DNA of 64,000 bases. Source: G025836975 sp049646585 (lineage in GTDB: Bacteria; Pseudomonadota; Gammaproteobacteria; Burkholderiales; Burkholderiaceae_B). The notes beneath the pieces were generated by a model, which did not search any database, was not told the origin of the DNA, and saw only the letters and a list, made by a program, of their open reading frames with translations. The stretch is from NCBI GenBank assembly GCA_049646585.1, contig JBARWC010000118.1, forward strand, positions 38,269 to 102,268, written 5' to 3'. Shown in pieces: positions 41,844-50,558 of the stretch. Made by a program: the position numbers and the translations under genes. Each line of letters opens with the position of its first letter. The first letter of the stretch is position 1.

Positions 41844-43400
41844 CTAGTGCGCCAAAGGTGTCAGAGAGGGATACGGCCCATCGATGAAGGTGTATTGCTC
41901 CAGCACCGCTTGGGCCAGTTTGCGGCGACTGACCTTGCCCTGGGCATTGCGCGGAAATTCTGCCACCGCCACATAGGCACGAGGCTGTTTATGCCTCGAC
42001 AGTTTATGGGCGCGTTCTTGAGCCGCCGCTTCCCAGCCCGGCTTGGGGTTCTCGGCCACCGCCACGATGACTTCGCCCCAATAGTCCGACGGTATGGCGG
42101 CAATGACGATATCCGCGTTGCCATCGCCTATCACCCATTGCACTTCGTCGGGATTGACGCGATACCCGCCCGTCTTGATGACATCGGCCAATCGGCCGGT
42201 AAGCCAAAGCCTGCCCTGGCCATCCAGGTAGCCCTGGTCGCCGGTGCGATGCCAGCCATCGGGCTCGTGCGGCCGAAAGCCATTTTCGTCCAGCATGCAA
42301 TCGGACATCTGCTGCCCGCGCAGCCAGACTTCGCCCTCGCCCGGCGCGTCGGTGTTTTCACCGCCCGGCTCCAGCGCGATGCGAATTTCGATTCCCGGAG
42401 AAGGCCACCCCACGCAGGTTCCAGGCCCGTGATCGGAGGACGCGTAAAGCTGCTCCGACTCTCTGCCATCGAGCACGGTAATGGGGTTGATGCATTCGGT
42501 CTTGCCGAAGGTGACCCGCACGACGTGGCCGAACATGGCCGCCGCCGTGTCGTACAGCGAGGCGGTAAGCGGCTGCGTACCGGTGAACACACAACGCACG
42601 CCGTCAAAACGCCGCTGGCCCAGCACGCGCGACAGCTTGGCCAGCATGGTAGGCGGGGCGAACACGGCGGAAACGCCGGCCGATTCCAGGCAAGAGGAAA
42701 CTATGTCGGTCTGGACGCCGTTAAGCAGCAAGACTTCACCGCCGTAGTCGCACCACGCAAAGGCCAGCAGCGAAGCGCCATGTGTGAACGGGGTCATCAA
42801 TAGAATGCGTTCGCCCGGGGCGGGCACGAAAGGCATCGTGGCCTTGAGCAGTTGCTCGCCCGACCAGCGCCTACCATGCGAATACACGGCCGCCTTGGGC
42901 AAGCCAGTGGTGCCGGACGTGAACAGTATCCGCCCCGGCATGGAAGCGGGCACCGGATCCAGCGGCAAGCCCGGGTCGCAGGGCGGGACGTCGTCCACCA
43001 CAAGGACGTCCAGGCCCAGTTCCTGAACCTGCGCCGCGCGGGCCTTATCCGTAACCACCAGGCCGAACTTCGCGATGCGCGAGCTCCAGGCTATCTCGTG
43101 GCTGGTATAGCCATAGTTCATGGGCGCCTCGGCGACACCCGAAATTTTCATGCCGTAGGAGACCCAGGCGGCATCCAGGCAGTTGGGCAGCAGCGACGCC
43201 ACGTGCACGCCTTGCCTGCAAGCCTTGCGCCGCAAGGCCAGCGCTAGGCCGTGCGCCCGGGCGCACAAGTCCTGATAAGAAAGCGTGTGCTTGCCATCGG
43301 AAAAGGCCGGCCTGTCGGTAAAGCGACTGGCAAGGGTCTGCAATGCCGCCGACCAGGGAATGGCCGGCTGCCTGGGGTCGCTGCCCTGAAATGATGTCAC
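41844..43400 (-). CDS. Acyl-CoA ligase (AMP-forming)
   Basis: A 518-residue ANL-superfamily enzyme that makes an acyl-CoA via an adenylate. Core motifs are RILFTSGTTGLPKAAVYSHG (P-loop), the VRVTFGKTE segment (equivalent to YGxTE), GWHRTGDQGYLDGQGRLWLTGR with Asp, and the C-terminal Lys region in QGKVSRRKLAQ. The GTG start at 43400 lies next to the dctM stop, so it belongs to the TRAP operon and probably activates the imported acid. Substrate unknown. Confidence 0.9.
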   Translation of the reverse strand: MTSFQGSDPRQPAIPWSAALQTLASRFTDRPAFSDGKHTLSYQDLCARAHGLALALRRKACRQGVHVASLLPNCLDAAWVSYGMKISGVAEAPMNYGYTSHEIAWSSRIAKFGLVVTDKARAAQVQELGLDVLVVDDVPPCDPGLPLDPVPASMPGRILFTSGTTGLPKAAVYSHGRRWSGEQLLKATMPFVPAPGERILLMTPFTHGASLLAFAWCDYGGEVLLLNGVQTDIVSSCLESAGVSAVFAPPTMLAKLSRVLGQRRFDGVRCVFTGTQPLTASLYDTAAAMFGHVVRVTFGKTECINPITVLDGRESEQLYASSDHGPGTCVGWPSPGIEIRIALEPGGENTDAPGEGEVWLRGQQMSDCMLDENGFRPHEPDGWHRTGDQGYLDGQGRLWLTGRLADVIKTGGYRVNPDEVQWVIGDGNADIVIAAIPSDYWGEVIVAVAENPKPGWEAAAQERAHKLSRHKQPRAYVAVAEFPRNAQGKVSRRKLAQAVLEQYTFIDGPYPSLTPLAH

Positions 43401-43401
43401 G

Positions 43402-44688
43402 TCAACCGCCTCCGGATACCGGCATCAGGAGCTGCGGCAACCACAACGAGATCGACGGTATGTAAGTGATGAGACCGAGCAATACCAACATGACCAGGAC
43501 GATGGGAACCGTTCCGCGAGTGACCTCGAGTAGCGGCGTCTTGGAAATATTGGCGATGACAAAAAGGTTCAGCCCCACCGGAGGCGTCAGCAAGGCGATC
43601 TCCATATTGATCACCATGACCACGGCAAAGTGGATGGGGTCTATGCCCAAGGGCCCCAGCATGGGTATAAGCAAGGGCAAGGTGATCAACATGATCGAAT
43701 ACACTTCCAGGAACATGCCTAGAAGCAGCAGGACCACGTTGACAGCAAGCAAGAATTGCCACCCCTCGATTTTGGACTCTTGCACCACACCGATCAGCCA
43801 GGCCGCAATGCCGCTTTCTGTGATCCAGTGCCCGAATGCCAATGCCACGGCGACGATCAGCAGAATGGAGGCGGCGTTGCGCACCCCTTCGGCCAACAGC
43901 GGCAGCAACTGCGAAAGAGTGATGCCGCGATAAAAGAACAGCGACAACACGGCGGCAACAATGGCCGACAAGGCGGCGGATTCCGTCAAGGTGACAACGC
44001 CCCCATACAACCCGCCCAGCACAATGACGGGAATGGACAGCGCCGGGAGAGCGCGCACCGTCTGGCGGATCTTGCCGCTTAACGGGGTGGACTCGTTGCC
44101 GGCATAGCCCTTCTTGCGGCTGAACCAGATAATGTAAGCGCCCAGGAAAAAGGCCTGCATCAGGCCGGGTATCACGCCGGCGAAGAACAGCCGGGGAATG
44201 GAGGTGTCGGCAAGCACACCGAAAACCACAAAGGCCAGGGAAGGCGGGATCAGGATGCCCAAGGTTCCCGATGCGCCCACCACGCCGGCGGAAAACGATC
44301 GGCTGTAGCCGCCGCGGTGCATGGCCGGAACCAGTATGGTGCCCATTGCGATGGCCGTGGCGACGGAAGACCCGCACATGGCGGCGAAGATGGCGCAGGA
44401 CAGCACGGCCACCAGGCCGATGCCGCCGGGGACCCGCCCTATCCAGCTTGCGGCGGCATCGATCAACGCCCGTGCCACTCCCCCCTTTTCCATGAAGGTG
44501 GCGGCAATCACAAAATAAGGAACGGCCAGCAGTGTCGTGGAATTCAGTTCATCAATCAGCTTCTGGGCATAGGGCAACATGCGCCCATCAAGGCCGAACA
44601 GGGCGGCCCCCGTGACACCCAACGCCAGGTAGATGGGAACGCCAAGTACCAGTAGAACCAGGAAGGAGCTTAGGACCAGGCTGCTCAC
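43402..44688 (-). CDS. dctM: TRAP transporter large permease DctM
   Basis: A 428-residue inner-membrane protein with about 12 spans; the permease subunit of a TRAP importer. The GTG at 44688 overlaps the dctQ stop (GTGA) and starts at VSSLVLSSFLVLLVLGVPIYLALG, so the frame extending to 44784 is not used. DctM features such as CAIFAAMCGSSVATAIAMGTI, GILIPPSLAFVVFGVLADTS and LLTPPVGLNLFVI are present. It is translationally coupled to dctQ and followed immediately by the ligase. Confidence 0.93.
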   Translation of the reverse strand: MSSLVLSSFLVLLVLGVPIYLALGVTGAALFGLDGRMLPYAQKLIDELNSTTLLAVPYFVIAATFMEKGGVARALIDAAASWIGRVPGGIGLVAVLSCAIFAAMCGSSVATAIAMGTILVPAMHRGGYSRSFSAGVVGASGTLGILIPPSLAFVVFGVLADTSIPRLFFAGVIPGLMQAFFLGAYIIWFSRKKGYAGNESTPLSGKIRQTVRALPALSIPVIVLGGLYGGVVTLTESAALSAIVAAVLSLFFYRGITLSQLLPLLAEGVRNAASILLIVAVALAFGHWITESGIAAWLIGVVQESKIEGWQFLLAVNVVLLLLGMFLEVYSIMLITLPLLIPMLGPLGIDPIHFAVVMVINMEIALLTPPVGLNLFVIANISKTPLLEVTRGTVPIVLVMLVLLGLITYIPSISLWLPQLLMPVSGGG

Positions 44689-45314
44689 GATGCCCTCCCG
44701 CCGCGGAAAAATTGGGCGATGCGGATTGCGTAATGTATGGCCATGAGCAAACACCCTGTGGGCAGGGCCGCAAAATAAATCCACAATGGGAAGCGCAGGG
44801 AGCTGATGGACAGGTCACCGAAATCGTAGGATTGCCAGGTGACGATGGTTCCGTAGTACACCAGCATGCACGAGAAACCCAGCCCAAGCAGATCGCCGAA
44901 CAACAGCAATTTTGATTGGACGGACTTGCTGAACATGCCCACGAACAAGTCCGCCTTGACGTGCCTGTCGGTGGCCGTTACCACACCCAGCACCAGGAAC
45001 ATCGACCATACGATGATGTAGACCTGGACTTCGTCGCTCCATTCCAGTGTATGCGCGGGTGCGAAGTAACGCACCACGATGTTGTAGAAGCAGACCAGCA
45101 GCGCCGCCAGCGCCAGGGCTCCGACGACGATCTGTTCCAGGTGGGTGCCGGATGCGTCGTCCGTGCTGGCTTCCAGCTCGGCGGCGGCCTTGTCCGCCAG
45201 GCCCGCGTAGAGTGATCCGCGTACGCTATCCTCCGCAACCGGCGAAGCTTCTTCCCCTGCCCGATGGCCATGCGCGGCGGGCTGTGAAGCGCCGGGCGAA
45301 TAGGCTTTGGACAT
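44685..45314 (-). CDS. dctQ: TRAP transporter small permease DctQ
   Basis: A 209-residue protein with a cytoplasmic N-terminal tail of about 70 residues and four membrane helices. The DctQ signature is in RYFAPAHTLEWSDEVQVYIIVWSMFLVLG. The tail is longer than usual for DctQ. Its ATG at 45314 overlaps the stop of the receptor gene (TGATG) and its end overlaps dctM. Confidence 0.9.
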   Translation of the reverse strand: MSKAYSPGASQPAAHGHRAGEEASPVAEDSVRGSLYAGLADKAAAELEASTDDASGTHLEQIVVGALALAALLVCFYNIVVRYFAPAHTLEWSDEVQVYIIVWSMFLVLGVVTATDRHVKADLFVGMFSKSVQSKLLLFGDLLGLGFSCMLVYYGTIVTWQSYDFGDLSISSLRFPLWIYFAALPTGCLLMAIHYAIRIAQFFRGGRAS

Positions 45315-46348
45315 CAAAAGCCCACCTTGGCGGCGCGCAGCTCTTGCATGGCGATATCGACGATATCCTGGTCGATCTTCATTTCCTTGATCACGCCCGG
45401 CTGGATGCTCATCAGGGAAGCTCGCATGGCGGCGATCTTTTCTGGCGACGGCTGCGCCATTTTCACGCCGTGATCGATCAGCGTCTGGCGCGCATCGAGC
45501 TGGGCCTTGCCGGCCATCTCGCGTTGCTGCTTGACGGAAACTTCCCAGGACTCAAGGATGGCGTTCTGGATTTCCTTGGGCTGCTTATCCCAGAACGATA
45601 GCCGGATCATGGGCACGTACTGGCCCATGAACTGATTGTCTTCAAACCCGTACTTCAGGCCGGAATCGTAAAGCTTGGCTGTCGCCGCGCTTTCGTGTGT
45701 GGTGGCCACACCCTGGACCACGCCCTGGCTCATGGCCAGTGGCAGGTCGGGGTAGGGGATCAGCGTGGGCACTATGCCCTGGAACTTGAGGCGCTCTGCG
45801 TTGGCGGTGCCGCCCGAAAAGCGTATCTTCATGCCCTTCAGGTCGTCGTAAGACTTGATTTCCTTGGTGCTGCTATAGAAATGCTGCATGCCCAGGTCGG
45901 CCCATTTCCCAAGGATCTTTACCTTCAGCCTGTCTTCCGTGCGCTTGTTCAGGAAATCGCCAAGCTTGCCGTCCATGACGGTATGCACCGTGGCCGGATC
46001 GACGCCATAGAACATGGGCAAGGTCTGCAAGGCGATGTTGGGAACCAGCCCATCCAGTTGCCAGGTGCCCGGCACGCCCATTTCGATGGCGCCTTGACGC
46101 AAGGCCTTGGGTACATCGCGATCCCGGTACACCTGGCCGCTGGGATAGATTTCGATATCCAGTTTGTCGCCGACCCGTTTTTTTAGTTCCTTGGCAAATA
46201 TGTCGACGCCCCGATTCCTGACGTGGGAAGGGTTGGTGTCCAGGGATATGCGGAATTTTTCTTGGCTGGATGCTGTGGTTGGCGCAAGCATGGATACGGC
46301 TGCTGCAACAGAACCCACGAAGGCAAGTGCCTTACGGATCTTCATCAT
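45314..46348 (-). CDS. dctP: TRAP solute-binding receptor DctP
   Basis: A 344-residue periplasmic receptor with a signal peptide (MKIRKALAFVGSVAAAVSML, cleaved near residue 30). The AAGGAG site lies just before two adjacent ATGs (46348 and 46345), and either is possible. The family core is LGKWADLGMQHFYSSTKEIKSYDDLKGMKIRFSGG, with the Arg that binds carboxylates. It starts the minus-strand operon opposite the GntR gene. The ligand is probably an organic acid. Confidence 0.92.
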   Translation of the reverse strand: MMKIRKALAFVGSVAAAVSMLAPTTASSQEKFRISLDTNPSHVRNRGVDIFAKELKKRVGDKLDIEIYPSGQVYRDRDVPKALRQGAIEMGVPGTWQLDGLVPNIALQTLPMFYGVDPATVHTVMDGKLGDFLNKRTEDRLKVKILGKWADLGMQHFYSSTKEIKSYDDLKGMKIRFSGGTANAERLKFQGIVPTLIPYPDLPLAMSQGVVQGVATTHESAATAKLYDSGLKYGFEDNQFMGQYVPMIRLSFWDKQPKEIQNAILESWEVSVKQQREMAGKAQLDARQTLIDHGVKMAQPSPEKIAAMRASLMSIQPGVIKEMKIDQDIVDIAMQELRAAKVGF

Positions 46349-46407
46349 TGTCTCCTTTATTGGCTTGAATAATTCCTGCCTTGGAACGATGCTGACCAAG
46401 TTTTTTT

Positions 46408-46425
46408 CAAATGTACCTACATTTG
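46408..46425. promoter_or_regulatory. GntR operator at the TRAP promoter
   Basis: CAAATGTA-CC-TACATTTG (46408-46425) is an 18-base palindrome about 60 bases upstream of dctP. It shares the TGTACNTACA core with the repeats near gntR and the CoA-transferase operon. It overlaps a TTGAAA that could be the -35 on the minus strand. Confidence 0.6.
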
Positions 46426-46485
46426 ATTTTCTTGTAAAGGATGAGGCAATGAAAAAGTGAAAACAAATTTATTTGTCTATTCATA

Positions 46486-46515
46486 AGGTACGTACATATA
46501 AGGTACGTACATATA
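46486..46515. repeat. Tandem 15-base repeat with GntR-type core in the divergent region
   Basis: AGGTACGTACATATA occurs twice without spacer (46486-46500 and 46501-46515). Each copy contains the palindrome GTACGTAC. A promoter-like pair TTGTCT (46473-46478) and TATAAG (46497-46502), with an 18-base spacer, overlaps them, so autorepression of the GntR gene is likely. Confidence 0.65.
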
Positions 46516-46631
46516 AAACAAGGCGGAATTTATCCTGAACTTGCCCTGAATCGTCGTCTGAATCAAAATGATCGCTCGGCCCCAAGACGAGCGCTTAAAA
46601 TCTCGCAACACGACCTTTCCGGCGAACCACC

Positions 46632-47402
46632 ATGAGCACATCCAAAATCAAGAAAAACGCGGCAGCATCCCAACCTCGCTATCTTTGGCTTAGGGAATGC
46701 CTGCTTAGGGATATCACCAATGGGAAGTACCCCGTCGGCAGCCTGTTGCCCGGGGAAAATGAGCTTACCCAGCTGTATGGTGTAAGCCGCCATACCGTGC
46801 GCGAGGCTTCGCGCAAGCTGGCGGACGACGGGCTGATATCCCGCCATCCCGGCATCGGCACCATTGTTTGCTCACGCAAGGAAAAGCCGGTCTATGTCGC
46901 CGCCCTGGGAACGCTGCCCGAGCTTTTCGACTACACGAACTCCACCCGTGTCCAGGTGCTGGACGGCAGGGAAATCATCGCCACGGGCGAACTGGCCGAT
47001 ACCCTGGAATGCGAGGAAAGTTCAGCGTGGCTGAACCTGGAAGCCTTGCGTTTCCCGACCGGGCAAGACATACCCATCTCGTATACCCGCATCTACCTTC
47101 GGCCTGAATTTTCCGATATCCGCGAACGGCTGCACGGGAACCACGCCAGCATCTACAGCATGCTGGAACAGCATCACGGGCAAACCATACATACCGTCAG
47201 GCAAGAGATCGCGGCAACGCTGCTGCCGGCCCAGGCAGCCAGGATGTTGGGCGTCAAGCCACGCGTCCCAGCCCTGCACTTGAAGCGCTCTTATCTGAAC
47301 AAGAAAGATCATTTGCTGGCGGTTTCATCGAATCTCTACCCCGTGGGCCGTTTCGAACTGCGCACTTCGTGGACACGCGGCGGCAAGCGCAAGAACCCCT
47401 AA
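46632..47402 (+). CDS. GntR-family (HutC subgroup) transcriptional regulator
   Basis: A 256-residue regulator: N-terminal GntR HTH (ITNGKYPVGSLLPGENELTQLYGVSRHTVREASRKLADDGLISRHPGIGT) and a C-terminal UTRA ligand domain (IYSMLEQHHGQTIHTVRQEIAATLLPAQAARMLGV). It sits between the divergent TRAP/ligase and CoA-transferase arms. The TGTACGTACA-like motifs at all three promoters suggest that it controls both arms and itself. The inducer is probably an acid or its CoA ester, by family analogy. Confidence 0.92.
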   Translation: MSTSKIKKNAAASQPRYLWLRECLLRDITNGKYPVGSLLPGENELTQLYGVSRHTVREASRKLADDGLISRHPGIGTIVCSRKEKPVYVAALGTLPELFDYTNSTRVQVLDGREIIATGELADTLECEESSAWLNLEALRFPTGQDIPISYTRIYLRPEFSDIRERLHGNHASIYSMLEQHHGQTIHTVRQEIAATLLPAQAARMLGVKPRVPALHLKRSYLNKKDHLLAVSSNLYPVGRFELRTSWTRGGKRKNP

Positions 47403-47430
47403 GCTCTCCGCTCAACGCCTTCCCTTTCCC

Positions 47431-47465
47431 AGCCCTGTCAGCCATTTCGAATGGTTGACAGGGCT
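47431..47465 (+). terminator. Long hairpin after gntR
   Basis: A 16-pair stem (one G-T pair) with a 3-base loop TCG begins 28 bases after the gntR stop: AGCCCTGTCA pairs with TGACAGGGCT and the inner part CCATT with AATGG. There is no T-run, but the stem is very strong and lies just before the next promoter. It may terminate gntR transcription or insulate the operon. Confidence 0.55.
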
Positions 47466-47484
47466 GATTCATGTAATTACCATG

Positions 47485-47522
47485 TGTACGTACATTTGAT
47501 TGTACGCACATTTAATTAGAAT
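47485..47522 (+). promoter_or_regulatory. Promoter and GntR-type operators of the CoA-transferase operon
   Basis: TGTACGTACATTT (47485-47497) and TGTACGCACATTT (47501-47513) are direct repeats 16 bases apart, the second with one change. A -35-like TTGATT (47496-47501) and -10 TAGAAT (47517-47522) overlap them with a short 15-base spacer. Binding of the GntR protein would occlude the promoter. The start codon is at 47541. Confidence 0.6.
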
Positions 47523-47540
47523 GATCAGGCCGGGGACTTC

Positions 47541-48719
47541 ATGACAGCAGAAACCAGTGGCGTCGCAGCAGGGCTCAGGCCTTTTTCCGGCCTCGTCGTT
47601 GTCGAGCTGGGTCACAGCGTGGCGGCTCCTTTCGCCGGTCAAATTCTCGGAGAGCTCGGCGCGCGCGTCGTCAAGGTCGAAAAATCCGATGGCGACGATG
47701 CCCGCAAGTGGGGCCCGCCCTTCGTCGACGGGGCTTCCTGTGTTTTCCAGGCACTGAACCGGAACAAAGAATCCGTTGTATGCAACCTTCGTTCCCAAAG
47801 CGACGGAGACGACCTGAAACGCTTCATTGTCGAAGAAGCCGACATCGTCCTGCAGAACCTGCGCCCCGGACACGTCCAGAAGCTAGGCCTGGATGCGGAG
47901 GCCATGACGGCCCTCAACCCTCGCCTGATCTATTGCAATCTGGGTTCCTTCGGCAAGGCGGGCCCGCTTAAGGACAAACCCGGCTACGACCCCCTGATGC
48001 AGGCTTTCGGCGGCATCATGAGCACCACGGGCCACCCTGGGCAGGCGCCGGTGCGCGTCGGCCCCTCCATCGTCGACATGGGTACGGGCATGTGGGCCGT
48101 GATCGGCATACTGACCGCCCTTCTGGAACGCAAGGACACCGGTTTGGGGCGCATTATCGACGTATCCCTGTTTGAAACCGCCGCCTGCTGGGTTTCGCTG
48201 CTTGCGGCGCAGTGCCTGACCTCGGGTGAGGCGCCCGGCCGGCAAGGCTCTGGGGCCTCCGGCATCGTTCCCTACAAAGCCTATACGGCACAAGACGGCC
48301 AGGAAATCGTCGTGGCCGCGGGCAGCGACGGCCTGTTCCGCAAGCTGGCCAACACGCTGGGTCATCCCGAATGGTTGAACGATCCTCGATTCGCCGACAA
48401 CCCATCACGCGTCACTCATCAGCAAGAGCTCTACGCCAAGCTGGACGAGATATTTGCCCAATCCACCGGCGAGCAATGGATGGAGCGGATGGACGCCGCC
48501 GGAATTCCATGTTCGCCCGTTCAGGACATCTCGCAGATGCTGGCTCACCCCCAGACGGCCGCCTTGGGCCTGTTGCAGCCCGTGCCCGGCACGGATATGG
48601 AATTCATCGGACTGCCCCTAAGCCTGAACGGACGGCGGCCGGCGCCCTGCGGCGCCCCGCCCGGGCTGGGGCAGCACACCCACCTTGTCATCAAGCACCC
48701 GGAGCGCACGGAAACATGA
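47541..48719 (+). CDS. CaiB/BaiF family III CoA-transferase
   Basis: A 392-residue CoA-transferase with the N-terminal segment GLVVVELGHSVAAPFAGQILGELGARVVKVE, the catalytic Asp in GPSIVDMGTGMWAVIG and the NRNKESVVCNL segment. It is the first gene of the plus arm and its stop overlaps the crotonase start (ATGA). It likely moves CoA onto the pathway substrate from a short-chain acyl-CoA. The minus arm also encodes a ligase, so the pathway may activate two acids or use both routes. Confidence 0.92.
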   Translation: MTAETSGVAAGLRPFSGLVVVELGHSVAAPFAGQILGELGARVVKVEKSDGDDARKWGPPFVDGASCVFQALNRNKESVVCNLRSQSDGDDLKRFIVEEADIVLQNLRPGHVQKLGLDAEAMTALNPRLIYCNLGSFGKAGPLKDKPGYDPLMQAFGGIMSTTGHPGQAPVRVGPSIVDMGTGMWAVIGILTALLERKDTGLGRIIDVSLFETAACWVSLLAAQCLTSGEAPGRQGSGASGIVPYKAYTAQDGQEIVVAAGSDGLFRKLANTLGHPEWLNDPRFADNPSRVTHQQELYAKLDEIFAQSTGEQWMERMDAAGIPCSPVQDISQMLAHPQTAALGLLQPVPGTDMEFIGLPLSLNGRRPAPCGAPPGLGQHTHLVIKHPERTET

Positions 48720-49513
48720 ATCTGCCCGCCTACGAAACGCTCGCCACCAGCACCAGCGAGCCTCATATCCTTGTCGTGACGCTTAACCGTCCCGAAGTAG
48801 CCAATGCCATCAACACCCAGATGGGCAGGGATCTTCTGGATCTTTGGACCAGGCTGACCGAGGACGCGGGCGACATCCGCTGCATCATCCTGACGGGTTC
48901 GGGCGACCGGATCTTCTGTGCGGGCGGAGATCTGAAGGAACGCAACGGCATGACCCGCGAACAGTGGCAACGCCAGCACGAGCTGTTCGAGCGCCAGTAC
49001 TGGACGCTGACTGATCTTCCCATACCCGTCATCGCGGCCGTGAACGGGCACGCCTACGCGGGCGGCTTCGAAATGGTGCTTTCCTGCGACTTCGCCTACG
49101 GGTCCAGCGCGGCGCGGTTCGCCTTGACCGAAGTGTCGCTGGGCATCATGCCCGGCGCCGGCGGTACGCAAAACCTGCCGCGCGCCATCGGTGAGCGGCG
49201 CGCCAAGGAAATGCTGATGACGGCGCGCCCCATCACCGCGGCCCAGGCTCGGGAATGGGGTGTGCTGAATGAAGTTCTTGAACCGGATCAGGTGATGCCG
49301 CACGCATTGGACACGGCCCGGGCGATCGCCGGCAATGCCCCGCTTTCCATCCGCCAGGTCAAGAAGTCGGTTCGCTACGGCATGCAGATGGAGCTCAAGA
49401 CCGCCTACCGTTTCGAGGTCGAAGCCTACAACCATCTGGTGGAAACGGAAGATCGATACGAAGGCGTGCGCGCCTTCAATGAAAAACGCCGTCCTGTTTT
49501 CAAGGGGCGCTAG
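48716..49513 (+). CDS. Enoyl-CoA hydratase/isomerase family protein
   Basis: A 265-residue crotonase starting at ATG 48716, which overlaps the previous stop; the longer frame from 48371 runs antisense to protein logic and is rejected. CoA-site FCAGGDLKER, oxyanion segment NGHAYAGGFEMVLSCDFAYGSS and ALTEVSLGIMPGAGGTQNLPRAIG with a catalytic Glu are present. It is probably a true hydratase. Second gene of the plus arm. Confidence 0.92.
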   Translation: MNLPAYETLATSTSEPHILVVTLNRPEVANAINTQMGRDLLDLWTRLTEDAGDIRCIILTGSGDRIFCAGGDLKERNGMTREQWQRQHELFERQYWTLTDLPIPVIAAVNGHAYAGGFEMVLSCDFAYGSSAARFALTEVSLGIMPGAGGTQNLPRAIGERRAKEMLMTARPITAAQAREWGVLNEVLEPDQVMPHALDTARAIAGNAPLSIRQVKKSVRYGMQMELKTAYRFEVEAYNHLVETEDRYEGVRAFNEKRRPVFKGR

Positions 49514-49572
49514 GCAACCCGCGCTTTGGCCGCGGCAGGTGCTTGCGCGGCTAAGGGCGGCAACAAGGAGTC

Positions 49573-50520
49573 ATGATGAGCAAGCTGGACGTTATCGTAC
49601 GGGAAGTCGGGCTTAGGGATGGACTGCAGATCCACCCTACCTTCATGCCCACGGAAAAGAAACTGCAATGGATACGCGACGAGGCCGCCGCCGGCGTGCC
49701 GGAAATCGAGGTGACATCCTATGTTCCTCGTTCGCTTATTCCCCAATTCGCGGATGCGGAAGAAGTCACGGTCAAAGCGCTGGAAGTGCCCGGGCTTACG
49801 GTTTCCGCCCTGATACCCAATCTGCGCGGAGCGGAGCGAGGCATCGATCTTGGGGTGCGCAAGATGAACTTCGTAATGTCGGTCAGCCGCACCCACAACC
49901 TGAAGAACGTTCGTCGCGAGCGTGAGGAATCGGTGGCGGACTTTCGCCGCATCGTGGAACTCGCCCGTGCCCAACCGGCGGACAAGCGCCCGATTATCGT
50001 GGGCGGCCTGGCCACGGCCCTGGGCTGTTCCTACGAAGGGAAGGTTCCGGTCGCGGACGTGGTGAAGTACGCCGTGGCGCTTGCCGAGGCGGGCGCCGAT
50101 GAAATCGTGGTGCCGGACACCGTCGGCTACGCCGACCCCGTGCAGGTTCGCGAGGTCTTCAAAGCCGTCATGGGCGCGGTCGGACCGCTGCCGGTTGCTG
50201 CGCACTTCCACGATACGCGGGGCCTGGGGCTGGCCAATGTCACGGCCGCCCTGGAATGCGGCGTGCGCAGCTTCGACGCGTCCCTGGCCGGGATCGGCGG
50301 CTGCCCGTTCGCGCCGGGAGCCACCGGCAACATCGTGATGGACGACCTGTGCTTCATGCTCGACTCCATGGGCTTGCGCACCGGCGTTGATCTGGAACGC
50401 TTGCTGAAGGTGCGCGACATCGTCAGCGAAACGCTGCCGGACATCGCCATGCAAGGCGCGATCGCGCGCGCCGGGCTGCCGCATAACTATCTGACCGCGG
50501 CGCAGCGCAGTCACGCCTGA
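49573..50520 (+). CDS. HMG-CoA lyase-family enzyme
   Basis: A 315-residue TIM-barrel lyase. The DUF-free core shows VREVGLRDGLQ (metal-binding Asp), AHFHDTRGLGLANV and GIGGCPFAPGATGNIVMDD, which contains the catalytic Cys of HMG-CoA lyases. Substrates in the family include HMG-CoA and related 3-hydroxy-3-methyl or citramalyl-type CoA esters. Either of two neighbouring ATGs (49573, 49576) after AAGGAG may be used. The cluster context suggests cleavage of a branched hydroxyacyl-CoA. Confidence 0.9.
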   Translation: MMSKLDVIVREVGLRDGLQIHPTFMPTEKKLQWIRDEAAAGVPEIEVTSYVPRSLIPQFADAEEVTVKALEVPGLTVSALIPNLRGAERGIDLGVRKMNFVMSVSRTHNLKNVRREREESVADFRRIVELARAQPADKRPIIVGGLATALGCSYEGKVPVADVVKYAVALAEAGADEIVVPDTVGYADPVQVREVFKAVMGAVGPLPVAAHFHDTRGLGLANVTAALECGVRSFDASLAGIGGCPFAPGATGNIVMDDLCFMLDSMGLRTGVDLERLLKVRDIVSETLPDIAMQGAIARAGLPHNYLTAAQRSHA

Positions 50521-50558
50521 ACGCGTCTTCAACCCCATCACCTCCCATGTGAAAACCC

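Noticed and set aside
46486..46515. CRISPR-like repeat array
   Set aside because: Only two directly abutting 15-base copies, no spacers and no cas genes; it fits a regulator-binding repeat.
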